A stretch of DNA of 64,000 nucleotides from BRHc4a sp049323755 (GCA_049323755.1 JBMOPE010000006.1:62001-126000); one strand, 5' to 3'; shown: positions 52,586 through 61,736, counted from the first letter of the stretch. Translations and numbers: made by a program. The notes: generated by a model from the letters alone, not told the origin.

Positions 52586-54173
52586 AGCGTCCTCTGGCTG
52601 GCTCTACTGATATCTTCCTTCCCCTCACAACCTCCTGCCGGTGCATATAGCCGATAACACAGCTTGCCCATTCCTCGGGGACCTCTACAAAGGTAAACTT
52701 GTCATATATTCTGATATCCCCGATTAGGTTGGCCGGGATTCCTGTTTCGTCGCACATTATCCTTATAAGCTCAGGTGGCCTTATATTCTCCGCTCTTCCG
52801 ATGCTCATGAAAAGCCTTACCATTCCGGCCTTAGCGCCGGTATTTTCATAAGAGGCCTCTTGCTGGGTTATTTCCACCTCTTCGTCAGCAGGGCCGAAAG
52901 CCATTTTAAGGGCGGCCGCCGCCACATCCACAGGGTCGTAGTCATCCAGCAGGGGATCAATCATGGCTCTGTAATAGCCTAGCTTACCCTCCTCTATTAT
53001 ATGGCGAAGCCTTTCCTTCATCCCTTCCTTTTGCCTTTCAGCAATATCGGCAGGCTCGGGAAGGTTTTCCCTGCGTATCCTGGTTTTTGTTATTTTTTCG
53101 ATTAGTTTTAGCTGCCCGTACTCCCTGGGTGTCACAAGAGTGACTGCAGTACCGGCCTTTCCGGCCCTGCCGGTCCGGCCTATACGGTGCACGTAAAACT
53201 CCACATCCTGAGGCAGGTCGTAGTTTATTACGTGGGATACATTTTCAATGTCCAGTCCCCTGGCGGCCACATCGGTGGCAATCAGCACCTCTATCTGGTT
53301 GTTTTTAAACCGCCTCATGACCTGGTTTCTCTGATACTGGCTCATATCTCCGTGCAGGCCCGCAACAGGGTATGCCCGGGCCTCAAGACTGCCCACCAGG
53401 TCATCCACACCTCTTTTGGTCCTGCAAAAGATTATAGCCTTTGATATATCAAGGAAATCCAGGAGTCTTGTCAGAGTCTCCACCTTGGTCCTGTCCCTTG
53501 CTTCATAATAGACCTGATCAATAAGAGGAACCGTTATATTTCCCTTGCTCACGGTTAAATACTCGGGCTCTTTTAAATAGCGACGGGCGAGGTCCATAAC
53601 CTCTCTGGGCATTGTGGCCGAAAACAGGAGGGTTTGCCTGCTCTCGGGGGTCTCTCCCAGTATTGCCTCCACATCTTCAATAAAGCCCATGTCAAGCATT
53701 TCGTCGGCCTCATCCAGCACCACCATTTTAACCCTGTCAAGCTGCAGCGTCTTTCTCCTCAGGTGGTCCAGAAGCCTGCCGGGAGTCCCTATTACCACAT
53801 GGACGCCCTGCCTTAAAACCCTTATTTGCCGGTCAATGGACTGGCCGCCGTAAATAGGAAGCGTCCTGACCCTGCGATAGCGGCCTATCCTTGATATCTC
53901 CTCGGCCACCTGTATGGCCAGCTCCCGGGTTGGAGTAACCACAAGGGCCTGAACCCCTATCTTTAAATTCAGCGTTTCCACGATGGGAATGCCAAAGGCG
54001 GCAGTCTTACCGGTGCCGGTCTGGGCCTGTCCTATTACATCTCTTCCCTCCATAAGGAGGGGAACAGCCCTTGACTGAATGGGGGTAGGTTCCTCAAAGC
54101 CCATTTCTGCCAGAGCCTGGGCAATTTTTCTACTAACATTTAACTCACCGAATTTTACGTATTCTATAGGCAC
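52584..54173 (-). CDS. DEAD-box RNA helicase with DbpA-type RNA-binding domain
   Basis: 529 residues from GTG, eight bases after GGGAG and overlapping the pncC stop. Motifs: EEPTPIQSRAVPLL (Q), AQTGTGKTAAF, VVLDEADEMLD, LFSATMP, VLIATDVAARGLDIE, HRIGRTGRAG. The C-terminal ~75 residues (VRLFMSIGRAENIRPPELIR) form a DbpA/CsdA-type RNA-binding domain. CshA/DeaD-like role in ribosome assembly or mRNA decay. Its last codons lie next to the tandem structured repeats. Confidence 0.94.
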   Translation of the reverse strand: MPIEYVKFGELNVSRKIAQALAEMGFEEPTPIQSRAVPLLMEGRDVIGQAQTGTGKTAAFGIPIVETLNLKIGVQALVVTPTRELAIQVAEEISRIGRYRRVRTLPIYGGQSIDRQIRVLRQGVHVVIGTPGRLLDHLRRKTLQLDRVKMVVLDEADEMLDMGFIEDVEAILGETPESRQTLLFSATMPREVMDLARRYLKEPEYLTVSKGNITVPLIDQVYYEARDRTKVETLTRLLDFLDISKAIIFCRTKRGVDDLVGSLEARAYPVAGLHGDMSQYQRNQVMRRFKNNQIEVLIATDVAARGLDIENVSHVINYDLPQDVEFYVHRIGRTGRAGKAGTAVTLVTPREYGQLKLIEKITKTRIRRENLPEPADIAERQKEGMKERLRHIIEEGKLGYYRAMIDPLLDDYDPVDVAAAALKMAFGPADEEVEITQQEASYENTGAKAGMVRLFMSIGRAENIRPPELIRIMCDETGIPANLIGDIRIYDKFTFVEVPEEWASCVIGYMHRQEVVRGRKISVEPARGR

Positions 54174-54688
54174 TTCTTAATCTCCCTTACTTTTTGGTTC
54201 TCAATAAGCTCCCGCTTAAGTATTTCAAGAGCCTCTTCCATGGCAGCCATTCTTATTTCAGACCTGTTTCCCCGAAAATGATATTCTTTTACAAGATTAT
54301 CACGCGGGCCGTCCAGCGCTATATATACCAATCCCACAGGCTTTTCGGGACTTCCCCCTCCGGGGCCGGCAATACCCGTAACGGAAAGGCCAAAATCTGT
54401 CTTTAGAAGCTTTTTCACTCCCCTTGCCATTGAGCTTGCCACCTGTTGGCTTACGGCCCCGTGTAGCTCAAGCTCTTTGGCCGGTACACCGAGGACTTCC
54501 TCCTTTACCCTGTTGTCGTAAGCCACCACTCCTCCGGCAAAGTAAGAAGAACTTCCAGAAACATCTGTTATCCGGGCTGAAATCATTCCCCCGGTGCAGG
54601 ATTCGGCCAGCCCCAGTAAGAGACCCATTTTTACCAGAAGCGGCCCTATCTCTTTCTCCGGCCTGCCAGATGAAATTTTATCAGTCAT
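54164..54688 (-). CDS. pncC: nicotinamide-nucleotide amidohydrolase (CinA C-terminal domain)
   Basis: 174 residues, only the CinA amidase domain: LGLAESCTGGMISARITDVSG (catalytic Ser/Thr region), GGVVAYDNRVKEEVLG and SVTGIAGPGGGSPEKPVG. Deamidates NMN. The N-terminal CinA domain of the full-length Bacillus protein is absent. Overlaps the helicase start by ten bases. Confidence 0.92.
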   Translation of the reverse strand: MTDKISSGRPEKEIGPLLVKMGLLLGLAESCTGGMISARITDVSGSSSYFAGGVVAYDNRVKEEVLGVPAKELELHGAVSQQVASSMARGVKKLLKTDFGLSVTGIAGPGGGSPEKPVGLVYIALDGPRDNLVKEYHFRGNRSEIRMAAMEEALEILKRELIENQKVREIKKCL

Positions 54689-54912
54689 ATTATTATCACC
54701 TGAAAAGAAATTTGACCAATATTTACTATTCGCCGGTTAAAAAACAAATACCTTTAATAAGAGCTTTTGCCTTTAAAATTTAATTATAAAATAAAAGACT
54801 GTAAAGAGCAATCCCGGGGCGTAAAAAGGTAACAGGGTAACATAGCGCCTCGTGCGGAATTGTTTTACAGCCTCATTAAATATTATTCACATAAAAATTG
54901 GCAATTATTCAT

Positions 54913-56337
54913 TCATGCCGCCGTCGAATCCATTATTTTCCTGAGATCCTGCCCAGAAATCCTTTCCTGCTCCAGAAGTATTTCCACTACCGCCTCAAGC
55001 TCTTTTTTCTTCATCAGAAGGTAACTCTTTACCCTTTCCTCCTGGCCATGCAGTATCTTTTTCTGAGCTCTGTAGCGAAAACTTCTGGGGAGGGTTTCCG
55101 GGTCAATAACTCCCAGCTCTGACATTCCTGAGTTTATTATCTTATCGGCAGTGCTGTTGGCCTGTAAATAGTCATTTCCGGCCCCGGTACTGCGGCCGCC
55201 CAGTATCATTTCTTCGGCAGCGGCCCCGGCCAGCATTACTGCTATCTGGTTTTCAAGGTATTCTCTTGTATACAGGTAGGTATCATCTTCCGGTGTCTGC
55301 CTCATATAGCCCAGGGCCTGTCCACGGGGTGTAATTGTAAGAGTGGATACAGAGCCCCCTCTGATGTGTTCGCTCACAAAGGCGTGCCCGGCCTCGTGAA
55401 TAGCCACTCTCCGCAGCTCCACCAGTGACGGCCTGCGATCAAGTCTCTCTCCCATCATCACCTTGTCCACTGCCTCGTGAAAATGCCTGTAATGAACCTC
55501 TCCCAGGCTCTCACGCATTGCCAGTATTGCTGCTTCATTGGATAGGCTTTCCAGGTGGGCGCCACTGAAGCCGAATGTTTCCCTGGCTATTACTTCAAGG
55601 TTTACATCAGAAGCCAGAGGTTTGTTTCTTGTGTGTATTTTTAGAATCTCAAGCCTGCCTTCCCTGTCCGGGAGCTCAACCTTTACCTGCCGGTCAAACC
55701 GCCCGGGCCTTAAAAGGGCAGGGTCCAGCATGTCTACCCTGTTGGTGGCCGCGATTAGCAGCACCCTAACTGAGTCATCGACCTTCAGCCCGTCCATCTG
55801 CACCAGAAGCTCATTTAGGGTCTGGTCGTATTCAAGGTGACCGGTTGTCTGCCCCCTTTTTCCACCCAGTATCTCTATTTCGTCAATAAATATTATTGAA
55901 TTATTCTTACCCATCCGGCGGGAGGCTTCCCTGGCGGTCTGGAAAAGTTTCCTCACCCGCTGAGCGCCAACCCCGGCATACATCTCAATAAATTCACTGC
56001 CGGAGGCTGTTGAGAAGGAGGCGTCTGTAAATCCTGCCGCAGCCTTGGCCAGCAGTGTTTTTCCGGTTCCCGGAGGGCCGGTAAGAAGTATTCCTTTTAG
56101 CGGCCTTATTCCCAGCCTTTGTATATCGCTGTGGTTTTTTATAAAATCCAGAGCTTCCTTAAGTTCGTTGATAGCCGCTGCCTGCCCCCCGATGTCCGAA
56201 AATGATATATCATTTTTAACAACGGCTACATTGTCTCCAAAGCTTTTCCCCACAAGACCCCTTGACCGGGCAATAAAATAGAAGGCAGTGCCTGCCCCGG
56301 CAAGAAACAGTAAGGGTAAAATGTCGTAGCCTGCCAC
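54913..56337 (-). CDS. FtsH-like AAA ATPase/zinc metalloprotease, short form
   Basis: 474 residues from GTG at 56337, shorter than classical FtsH (~600). A membrane helix (LPLLFLAGAGTAFYFIA), AAA module (Walker A GPPGTGKTLLAKA, SGSEFIEMYAGVGAQRVR, IIFIDEIEILG, RPGRFDRQVKVELPDREGR) and M41 peptidase with HEAGH (RRVAIHEAGHAFVSEHIRGG). No large extracytoplasmic domain. The frame stays open to a CTG at 56391, eight bases after AGGAGG; that start would add a second membrane helix. Confidence 0.9.
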   Translation of the reverse strand: MAGYDILPLLFLAGAGTAFYFIARSRGLVGKSFGDNVAVVKNDISFSDIGGQAAAINELKEALDFIKNHSDIQRLGIRPLKGILLTGPPGTGKTLLAKAAAGFTDASFSTASGSEFIEMYAGVGAQRVRKLFQTAREASRRMGKNNSIIFIDEIEILGGKRGQTTGHLEYDQTLNELLVQMDGLKVDDSVRVLLIAATNRVDMLDPALLRPGRFDRQVKVELPDREGRLEILKIHTRNKPLASDVNLEVIARETFGFSGAHLESLSNEAAILAMRESLGEVHYRHFHEAVDKVMMGERLDRRPSLVELRRVAIHEAGHAFVSEHIRGGSVSTLTITPRGQALGYMRQTPEDDTYLYTREYLENQIAVMLAGAAAEEMILGGRSTGAGNDYLQANSTADKIINSGMSELGVIDPETLPRSFRYRAQKKILHGQEERVKSYLLMKKKELEAVVEILLEQERISGQDLRKIMDSTAA

Positions 56338-56387
56338 GGCAAGAAAAGTAACCGCCGCCAGGCCAAATCCAATACCTACTTCCTTAA

Positions 56388-56948
56388 TCAGGACGGACTC
56401 CTCCTTTCTCCATTCTGCCCGAGCGGTTCACTCTGCTGCCCGGACCTGGGTATAATATCATAAAGATAATTATTTTCGTGGTAGATTTGAATGTACAGGT
56501 TTTCCCGGTCCAGGAACACCCTGGCCTGGGCCCCCTCTGAAGAGGCCCTTCTCTCGATAAAGTCCCCCATTTCAAGGAAGTTGCCCCGCTCAATCGCCTC
56601 GTAGGCAGCCAGCCTTGTGTCATGGTACACCTCGTTGAGAGTTGCATCACGGTCATCTGTAACCGTAATTTTTACCTTTCTTCCGCCAACCGCCCCGTTA
56701 ATGGACTGCTGTAGGGTTCCGTAGGTCTCCTGGAGGTTGTCAACTTTCTTAAGCTTGATCTCCACTTCCAGCTCAGATCCGTTTTTATTTATACTGTACG
56801 AAGATATATCTTTGTTCTCCCCGAGAAGCTTGGCCATCGGACGCTCATAATTATACCTGTTAAACACCCACTGACCGCCCCAAAGGGAGGCAAGGCCCAC
56901 CAGCAGGGCCAAAAGGACTATATGAACTTTAACTCCATTCCACTGCAT
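56388..56948 (-). CDS. hypothetical single-pass membrane protein
   Basis: 186 residues. N-terminal membrane helix (VHIVLLALLVGLASLWGGQW), then a soluble mixed region (DISSYSINKNGSELEVEIKL, YIQIYHENNYLYDIIPR). Family not recognised. Its stop codon touches the possible CTG start of the FtsH-like gene, so the two are probably translated together; a partner or adaptor of the protease is a reasonable inference. Confidence 0.7.
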   Translation of the reverse strand: MQWNGVKVHIVLLALLVGLASLWGGQWVFNRYNYERPMAKLLGENKDISSYSINKNGSELEVEIKLKKVDNLQETYGTLQQSINGAVGGRKVKITVTDDRDATLNEVYHDTRLAAYEAIERGNFLEMGDFIERRASSEGAQARVFLDRENLYIQIYHENNYLYDIIPRSGQQSEPLGQNGERRSPS

Positions 56949-57107
56949 GCCAACCTTCCCCTCATTATGTTAATCAATTATTTACAGAGAACTCAAAAAG
57001 AGACAAAAAAATCAAGACCTTTTGCTTGATGATGCTTGCCTATATATGACATTTGCCTTCAGAGGCCTGACAACTTGATATTATAGCATAGAAAAGACAA
57101 ATAATAA

Positions 57108-57135
57108 GCAGGTAATGTGTGTAAACACTACCTGC
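57108..57135 (-). terminator. terminator of the rimO-pgsA operon
   Basis: Arms GCAGGTA and TACCTGC (57108-57114, 57129-57135) with T-rich sequence following on the minus strand. The stretch 56949-57267 otherwise holds only the dyad element described next. Confidence 0.6.
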
Positions 57136-57164
57136 CTTCTTCTTATATGACAAACTATCCCGTC

Positions 57165-57267
57165 GGAAGTCGGATGCCGGAGGTTTGAAGCCGGACCTAT
57201 CCATAGTGCAATAAGAAATGCATACCCATTCTAACTTCCGACCGAAAAGCACTACCCGTAAGCATTT
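57165..57267. repeat. GTCGGAAGTC-type dyad element
   Basis: Left arm GTCGGAAGTCGGATGCCGG, right arm CTAACTTCCGACCG, then AAAAGCACTACCCGTAAGCA up to the base before the pgsA stop codon. That tail closely resembles the end of the element at 23749-24035 (GGAAAGTAGTACTTATAAGC), linking elements with different heptads. Confidence 0.65.
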
Positions 57268-57798
57268 TCAGTATCCATCTTTTTTAATAACCGACCAACT
57301 GCGGTAAAAATATTCCCATCCTGACCAGACGGTGAAAAATACTGCCACGGCCACGGCAGAGTAGCCCAAAACCCTTGGGAAGTCGTTTATAAAAAGAGTA
57401 ACTATGGCCACTATCTGGGTTACTGTTTTCACCTTGCCTATCCACCTGGCCGCTATTATATTCCCGTCTGCCGCTGCCAGAGCCCTGAGGCCCGTTACCG
57501 CAAACTCCCGGCCAATTATAATAAGCGCTATCCAGGCAGGCAGGCGTTGAAGTTCAACCAGCACAAGCAGTGCAGCGGAAACCAGCAGCTTGTCCGCCAG
57601 GGGGTCCATAAGCTTTCCCAGGTTTGTAACCATTTTACGCTTTCTGGCAATATAGCCGTCCAGCCCGTCTGTACTGGCCGCCAGTATAAATATTGCTGCC
57701 GCAATGTAATCTCCGTATGGAACTCTAAGGGTAATAACGGCTACAAAAACAGGGATGAGAAATATTCTTACCAGTGTCACCCTGTTTGGCAGATTCAT
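57268..57798 (-). CDS. pgsA: CDP-diacylglycerol--glycerol-3-phosphate 3-phosphatidyltransferase
   Basis: 176 residues, four or five membrane helices. CDP-alcohol phosphotransferase motif seen as STDGLDGYIARKRKMVTNLG, LMDPLADKLLVSAAL. Makes phosphatidylglycerol phosphate. Starts one base after the rimO stop, so co-translated. Confidence 0.95.
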   Translation of the reverse strand: MNLPNRVTLVRIFLIPVFVAVITLRVPYGDYIAAAIFILAASTDGLDGYIARKRKMVTNLGKLMDPLADKLLVSAALLVLVELQRLPAWIALIIIGREFAVTGLRALAAADGNIIAARWIGKVKTVTQIVAIVTLFINDFPRVLGYSAVAVAVFFTVWSGWEYFYRSWSVIKKDGY

Positions 57799-57799
57799 A

Positions 57800-59131
57800 T
57801 TATACTAGCACCCCCCTTAAGCCGTAGTCAAATCCTTTGGTAACACGAACCTTTACAACATCTCCGGGATTTATGCACCTAACGCCGGTGGAAAACAATA
57901 CTGACCCGTCCACTTCCGGGGCATCCCCCTGGGTCCTGCCGTAATACAGCCGCGAGCGGCCATCTTTTTTGCCGTCCACAATTACCTCCACAACTGTATT
58001 TAATCTGGATCTGTTAATATCCCGGGAAATAGTTTTCTGCAGTGACATCAGCCTGTTATACCTGTACTCCTTTAACTCTTCCGGAACGGTTTCAGACATT
58101 AATGAAGCAGCGGTGCCCTCCTCCGGACTGAACTTAAATACCCCCATCCTTTCAAAGCGAGCCTCTTCAACGAACCTGTACAGGTCTTCAAAATGGGCTT
58201 CTTCCTCGCCGGGGAAACCCACTATAAATGTAGTCCTCAGTGTTAAATCAGGTATAGTGGAGCGTAGTTCATATACAAGTTTTTTTATATCTTTGGAACT
58301 GCCCCTCCTGTTCATTTTTTTCAGGATGTTGTCACTTATATGCTGAAGAGGCAGGTCAATGTAGCCGCATATATTCTCCTCATCCCGAAAAACCCTGATC
58401 AGTTCCGGTGTAAAACCGGTGGGATAGCAATACATTACCCTTATCCAGTGTGCCTCCGTCTGAGCAAGCCGTTTCAGCAGCTCCGACAGAACAGGACGGC
58501 CATAAAGATCCATTCCATAGGCGGTGGTATCCTGGGCCACCAGTATTATTTCCTTAACGCCCCTGTCTACCAGGTCAGAAACCTCGGCCTCAAGGACCTC
58601 CAGCGGCCTGCTCCGGTATCCCCCACGTATCCCGGGAATGGCGCAGTATGAGCAACGGTTGCTGCATCCGTCGGCAACTTTTACATAGGCCCAGTGATTT
58701 GGAGTGGCCAGCCTTCTGGGCATTACCCTCCCATAGTCAAATTCCGGGCTGCCTATAAGATAAGGACGTTCATTATTTAAGGCTCTTTCCACATGTGAGA
58801 CGACATTGCCTATTTCCCCCGTGCCAAATATTCCGTCAATCTCAGGTATCTCCTCGGCAAGTTCCCGGCCATGTCTCTGTGCCAGGCACCCGGAAACAAG
58901 AAGGGCTTTCAGGCTGCCCTCTTCTTTCAGCCGGGCAGTGTTGAAAATGGATTCCAGCGCCTCTTCCTTGGCAGGAGTTATAAAACCACAGGTATTTATT
59001 ATCACAGCTTCGGCGTCTGCCATGGATGAAGTGATTTCATATCCGGCATCGGACAGAAGCCCAAGCATTATTTCAGTATCAACAAGGTTTTTTGAGCACC
59101 CCAGGCTTATTATTCCAACCTTTTTTGCCAT
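57800..59131 (-). CDS. rimO: ribosomal protein S12 methylthiotransferase RimO
   Basis: 443 residues. UPF0004 N-terminal domain (IISLGCSKNLVDTEIMLG with cluster Cys), radical SAM motif CSNRCSYCAIP, and C-terminal TRAM domain (VVEVIVDGKKDGRSRLYYGR, GDVVKVRVTKGFDYGLRG). Adds a methylthio group to S12 Asp. Operon with pgsA. Confidence 0.96.
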   Translation of the reverse strand: MAKKVGIISLGCSKNLVDTEIMLGLLSDAGYEITSSMADAEAVIINTCGFITPAKEEALESIFNTARLKEEGSLKALLVSGCLAQRHGRELAEEIPEIDGIFGTGEIGNVVSHVERALNNERPYLIGSPEFDYGRVMPRRLATPNHWAYVKVADGCSNRCSYCAIPGIRGGYRSRPLEVLEAEVSDLVDRGVKEIILVAQDTTAYGMDLYGRPVLSELLKRLAQTEAHWIRVMYCYPTGFTPELIRVFRDEENICGYIDLPLQHISDNILKKMNRRGSSKDIKKLVYELRSTIPDLTLRTTFIVGFPGEEEAHFEDLYRFVEEARFERMGVFKFSPEEGTAASLMSETVPEELKEYRYNRLMSLQKTISRDINRSRLNTVVEVIVDGKKDGRSRLYYGRTQGDAPEVDGSVLFSTGVRCINPGDVVKVRVTKGFDYGLRGVLV

Positions 59132-59208
59132 TTCTCCCGTCCTTCACCGTACTGACCCTGAAAACAAACCGGATCTTTATTAAGCTAAATTATGAATGTC
59201 ATATTTAT

Positions 59209-59392
59209 AAAACCACAGAGAACACAGAGAACACAGAGTATTAACTCTCAAGCACCTCTCCCAGGTCTGATATTGAAATAATGTATTTCAAAATTTTTAT
59301 TAACTTTCTCCAGAATGACTCATGAAGCTTTCAGACAGGCGAAAACCTCTGTGTTCTCTGTGATCTCTGTGGTTTAAAAGGACCCCAATATT
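59209..59392. repeat. CACAGAG-type dyad element, copy 2
   Basis: Left arm of three CACAGAGAA-type units (59209-59239), right arm CTCTGTGTTCTCTGTG (59346 on) ending in GGTTTAAAAGGACCCCAATA. The end is the complement of the start of copy 1 at 19239, so the two copies are inverted relative to each other. Ends eight bases before the yajQ stop. Confidence 0.8.
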
Positions 59393-59399
59393 CATACTC

Positions 59400-59897
59400 T
59401 TAAAAAGTTCTCATATTGACAAACTGCAGCGGAATTTCCCAGTCCCTGTCCCTTATAAGACCTATCACCTTTTGCAAGTCGTCCCGGTTTTTTCCCGTAA
59501 CCCGGACCTGGTCGTTCTGAAAATTCGCCTGCACCTTTAACTTTGTATCTTTGACCAGCTTTACTATTTCCTTGGCCAGGTCCTTGTCAACACCCTGTAC
59601 AACATCTACTTTTTGCCGGACGCTCTCTCCCGACGCCTTCTCGATTTTGCCGTATTTCAAAGCCTTCAGATTAATACCTCTTTTAACCATCTTTGCTTCC
59701 AGTATGTCCACAACGCTTTGAAGCTTAAAATCATCGTCAGCGTTTATAACAATTTTACCATCGGCAAATTCAACGCTGCTCTTGCTGCCCTTGAAATCAA
59801 ACCTTCCCCTTATTTCCTTCATTACCTGGTTTAAAGCATTGTCTATTTCCTGCAGCTCTACCTTTGATACTATATCAAAACTGTTTTCTTTCGACAA
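59400..59897 (-). CDS. yajQ: YajQ family nucleotide-binding protein
   Basis: 165 residues from TTG, five bases after GGAGGTG. Family stretches: SFDIVSKVELQEIDNALNQV, EIRGRFDFKGSKSSVEF, KVQANFQNDQVRVTGKNRDD and DWEIPLQFVNMR. Members bind cyclic-di-GMP or nucleic acid; exact role varies. Confidence 0.94.
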   Translation of the reverse strand: MSKENSFDIVSKVELQEIDNALNQVMKEIRGRFDFKGSKSSVEFADGKIVINADDDFKLQSVVDILEAKMVKRGINLKALKYGKIEKASGESVRQKVDVVQGVDKDLAKEIVKLVKDTKLKVQANFQNDQVRVTGKNRDDLQKVIGLIRDRDWEIPLQFVNMRTF

Positions 59898-60018
59898 ACC
59901 GACACCTCCGAAACGTATTACTACAATATTTTAAACTATTATAGATTTATTTAAAACATATTAATAGGTCGATACCGAATGTTTTGTTTTGATAAATTTA
60001 TTAAATACGAGGAGGATT

Positions 60019-60423
60019 TTGGTATTTGATATCGAAACATTCAAAATAATTGAGGCGAGGAGGGAGAGATTGGCTCATTCTCTGACCGACCTTAAACAGT
60101 CTATAATGCGAGTCTACAACAATATTAACCAGGAAATGTTTGATGTGGGGGTAAAACGCCTGCGTGTAGATATTGTGGGATCTAAAATCGTTATACTGGC
60201 CGAGCACCGCCGGATACCGGGTTTAAAAGCTCTGGACGGCATAAACCGCCAAATTACACGTTTGGCTGACGTCGCTCTCCTGGATGAGAACAAGCAAAGG
60301 CTGAAGAAACACCTTGAAGCTGAGCTGGGATTAAAGATTAAAACGGTTCTAAAAGACTATGACCCGGAACACGAGGTGGCAGCCACCGTAGTGGTCCTCT
60401 TTGAATCTTTGACCGAGGGATAA
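60019..60423 (+). CDS. DUF2294 family protein
   Basis: About 134 residues; TTG at 60019 close behind GAGGAGG is chosen, with a longer TTG frame from 59989 possible. LTDLKQSIMRVYNNINQEMF, LRVDIVGSKIVILAEHRR and HEVAATVVVLFE match the DUF2294 pattern as remembered. Function unknown. It is followed by a strong hairpin, so it may be a single-gene transcript. Confidence 0.65.
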   Translation: MVFDIETFKIIEARRERLAHSLTDLKQSIMRVYNNINQEMFDVGVKRLRVDIVGSKIVILAEHRRIPGLKALDGINRQITRLADVALLDENKQRLKKHLEAELGLKIKTVLKDYDPEHEVAATVVVLFESLTEG

Positions 60424-60439
60424 GTAAAAGAAAATAGGA

Positions 60440-60600
60440 TGTTCTCCATTCCAAGGTTTATTTCAGGTAAAACAACCGGAAACAAACCGGGTGGAGGATA
60501 GACAGCCGGTAAGGTAACGGGAGCCTTTATGGAACCCACAAACCGCCGGTTTAAGGGTTGGCTGAATATATCTGCCACCTCTTAAACCGGCGGTTTTTAT
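60440..60600 (+). promoter_or_regulatory. structured leader/terminator between DUF2294 and the NIF3-like operon
   Basis: A purine-rich stretch with complementary blocks (AACCGG-AAACAAA-CCGGGT at 60475-60492) is followed by a very strong hairpin AACCGCCGGTTTAAG / CTTAAACCGGCGGTT (60541-60595) and T-run. The CCGGT blocks upstream could pair alternatively with the terminator stem. It is either the terminator of the previous gene or a riboswitch-like attenuator for the next; no known class was recognised. Confidence 0.45.
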
Positions 60601-60707
60601 TTGCCGCTGGTATCAGGCCGCCCCCATGGGCTTGACTGCCTTCAATGCAATCCAGATAAAAAGGAGGTGTCTCTAAGGCGACCAATTTTATTAAGAGGAG
60701 GGAAGAA

Positions 60708-61736
60708 ATGGACAGGCACAATATAACAGCCAGCGATGTAACCAACGCGCTAAACACTATTACAGGGGGACGGTTACCGGTAACCATCACCGACCTTTTC
60801 TCGGGAAAGAACCCTTTTGTAGTCGTCAAATCCTCCAATATACCAGGCAAGGAAGTAATGGAAGTACCCGGCCTTGTGTACGGAAACCCCCTGCAGCCGG
60901 TGCGAAAGCTGGCAGTTCTGATGACACTTACAGAAACCGCTATTGAACTGGCCGGAGCCACGGGGGTAGATGCCATTGTGGCCCACCATCCCATTGCTGA
61001 TGCCGCCAGCTGTGGAGGGGTAACCCTAAAAAATTACCTGGATCTATATAACATATCTGTTTTTGAACTGCATGAGGCATTTCATGGACTACATCCGGGG
61101 CTGTCTTACCTGCACGGCCACCGTGCCTTCAAGGTGGATATCGCCTATGGAGGTATACCGGGAAATATTATGTATGTGGGCAAAGCCCTGCCTGAGGTAG
61201 AAACACTGAAAGATATACTGTCCCGGCTAAACAGCCTGATGTGCATGGAAGAAGAGCACAACATGCTAAAGATGGAGCGGGAAGTCAGAAACTGCCAGGC
61301 AGTGGAAGAAACCAATGTTGCCACCGGAGGTAAAATTCTATGGGGCTCCCCGGATAACAAGGTAAATACAGTTCTTCATATATTCCCTCACACCGGTTTT
61401 ACTCCTGACCACCTGGAGCGGGCTGTCCGGGAGTACCCGGAAATTGATACCCTTATTGCTTCAATAAGCCGGGTCCCGGAAGATCATCCTCTGGTCGGAA
61501 AGGCAAAAGACCTGGGCCTTAGTTTCGTTGTGGGAAACTCTCATGCCATGGAGATATTTGAAAATGGTCTGCCGCTGGCACTCTCCTTAAAGCGGCTGCT
61601 GCCGGGTGTGGAAATTGCCGTCTTTCGCGAGAGGTATACCTCCACCCCCCTGGAGGCATTCAGCTCAGACCCCATCCATGCATATGCCAGTATGATTACA
61701 AATGATTACCTTTTAAGAAAAGGAGGTAAGTCATGA
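60708..61736 (+). CDS. NIF3-like protein
   Basis: 342 residues, ATG seven bases after GAGGAGGG. VDAIVAHHPIADAASCGGVT holds the family HH metal site, and FVVGNSHAMEIFENGLPLAL resembles the C-terminal His-Glu block. Longer and more divergent than the gene at 22130. Its stop overlaps the start of the membrane protein (ATGA), so both are one operon; a shared substrate is possible. Confidence 0.7.
   Translation: MDRHNITASDVTNALNTITGGRLPVTITDLFSGKNPFVVVKSSNIPGKEVMEVPGLVYGNPLQPVRKLAVLMTLTETAIELAGATGVDAIVAHHPIADAASCGGVTLKNYLDLYNISVFELHEAFHGLHPGLSYLHGHRAFKVDIAYGGIPGNIMYVGKALPEVETLKDILSRLNSLMCMEEEHNMLKMEREVRNCQAVEETNVATGGKILWGSPDNKVNTVLHIFPHTGFTPDHLERAVREYPEIDTLIASISRVPEDHPLVGKAKDLGLSFVVGNSHAMEIFENGLPLALSLKRLLPGVEIAVFRERYTSTPLEAFSSDPIHAYASMITNDYLLRKGGKS

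Noticed and set aside
52195..52671. 158-residue and 70-residue frames across the tandem repeats
   Set aside because: They arise because 123 is a multiple of three; unit 4 (125 bp) and unit 2 (114 bp) have different lengths, no ribosome sites are seen and the variation follows stem pairing.
57040..57252. 70-residue minus-strand frame
   Set aside because: It reads through the dyad element and the pgsA terminator, and has low-complexity content typical of chance.
60440..60600. Assignment to c-di-GMP, SAM, ZTP, cobalamin or ykkC riboswitch classes
   Set aside because: Short resemblances were checked by eye, but none of the invariant cores of these classes is present.
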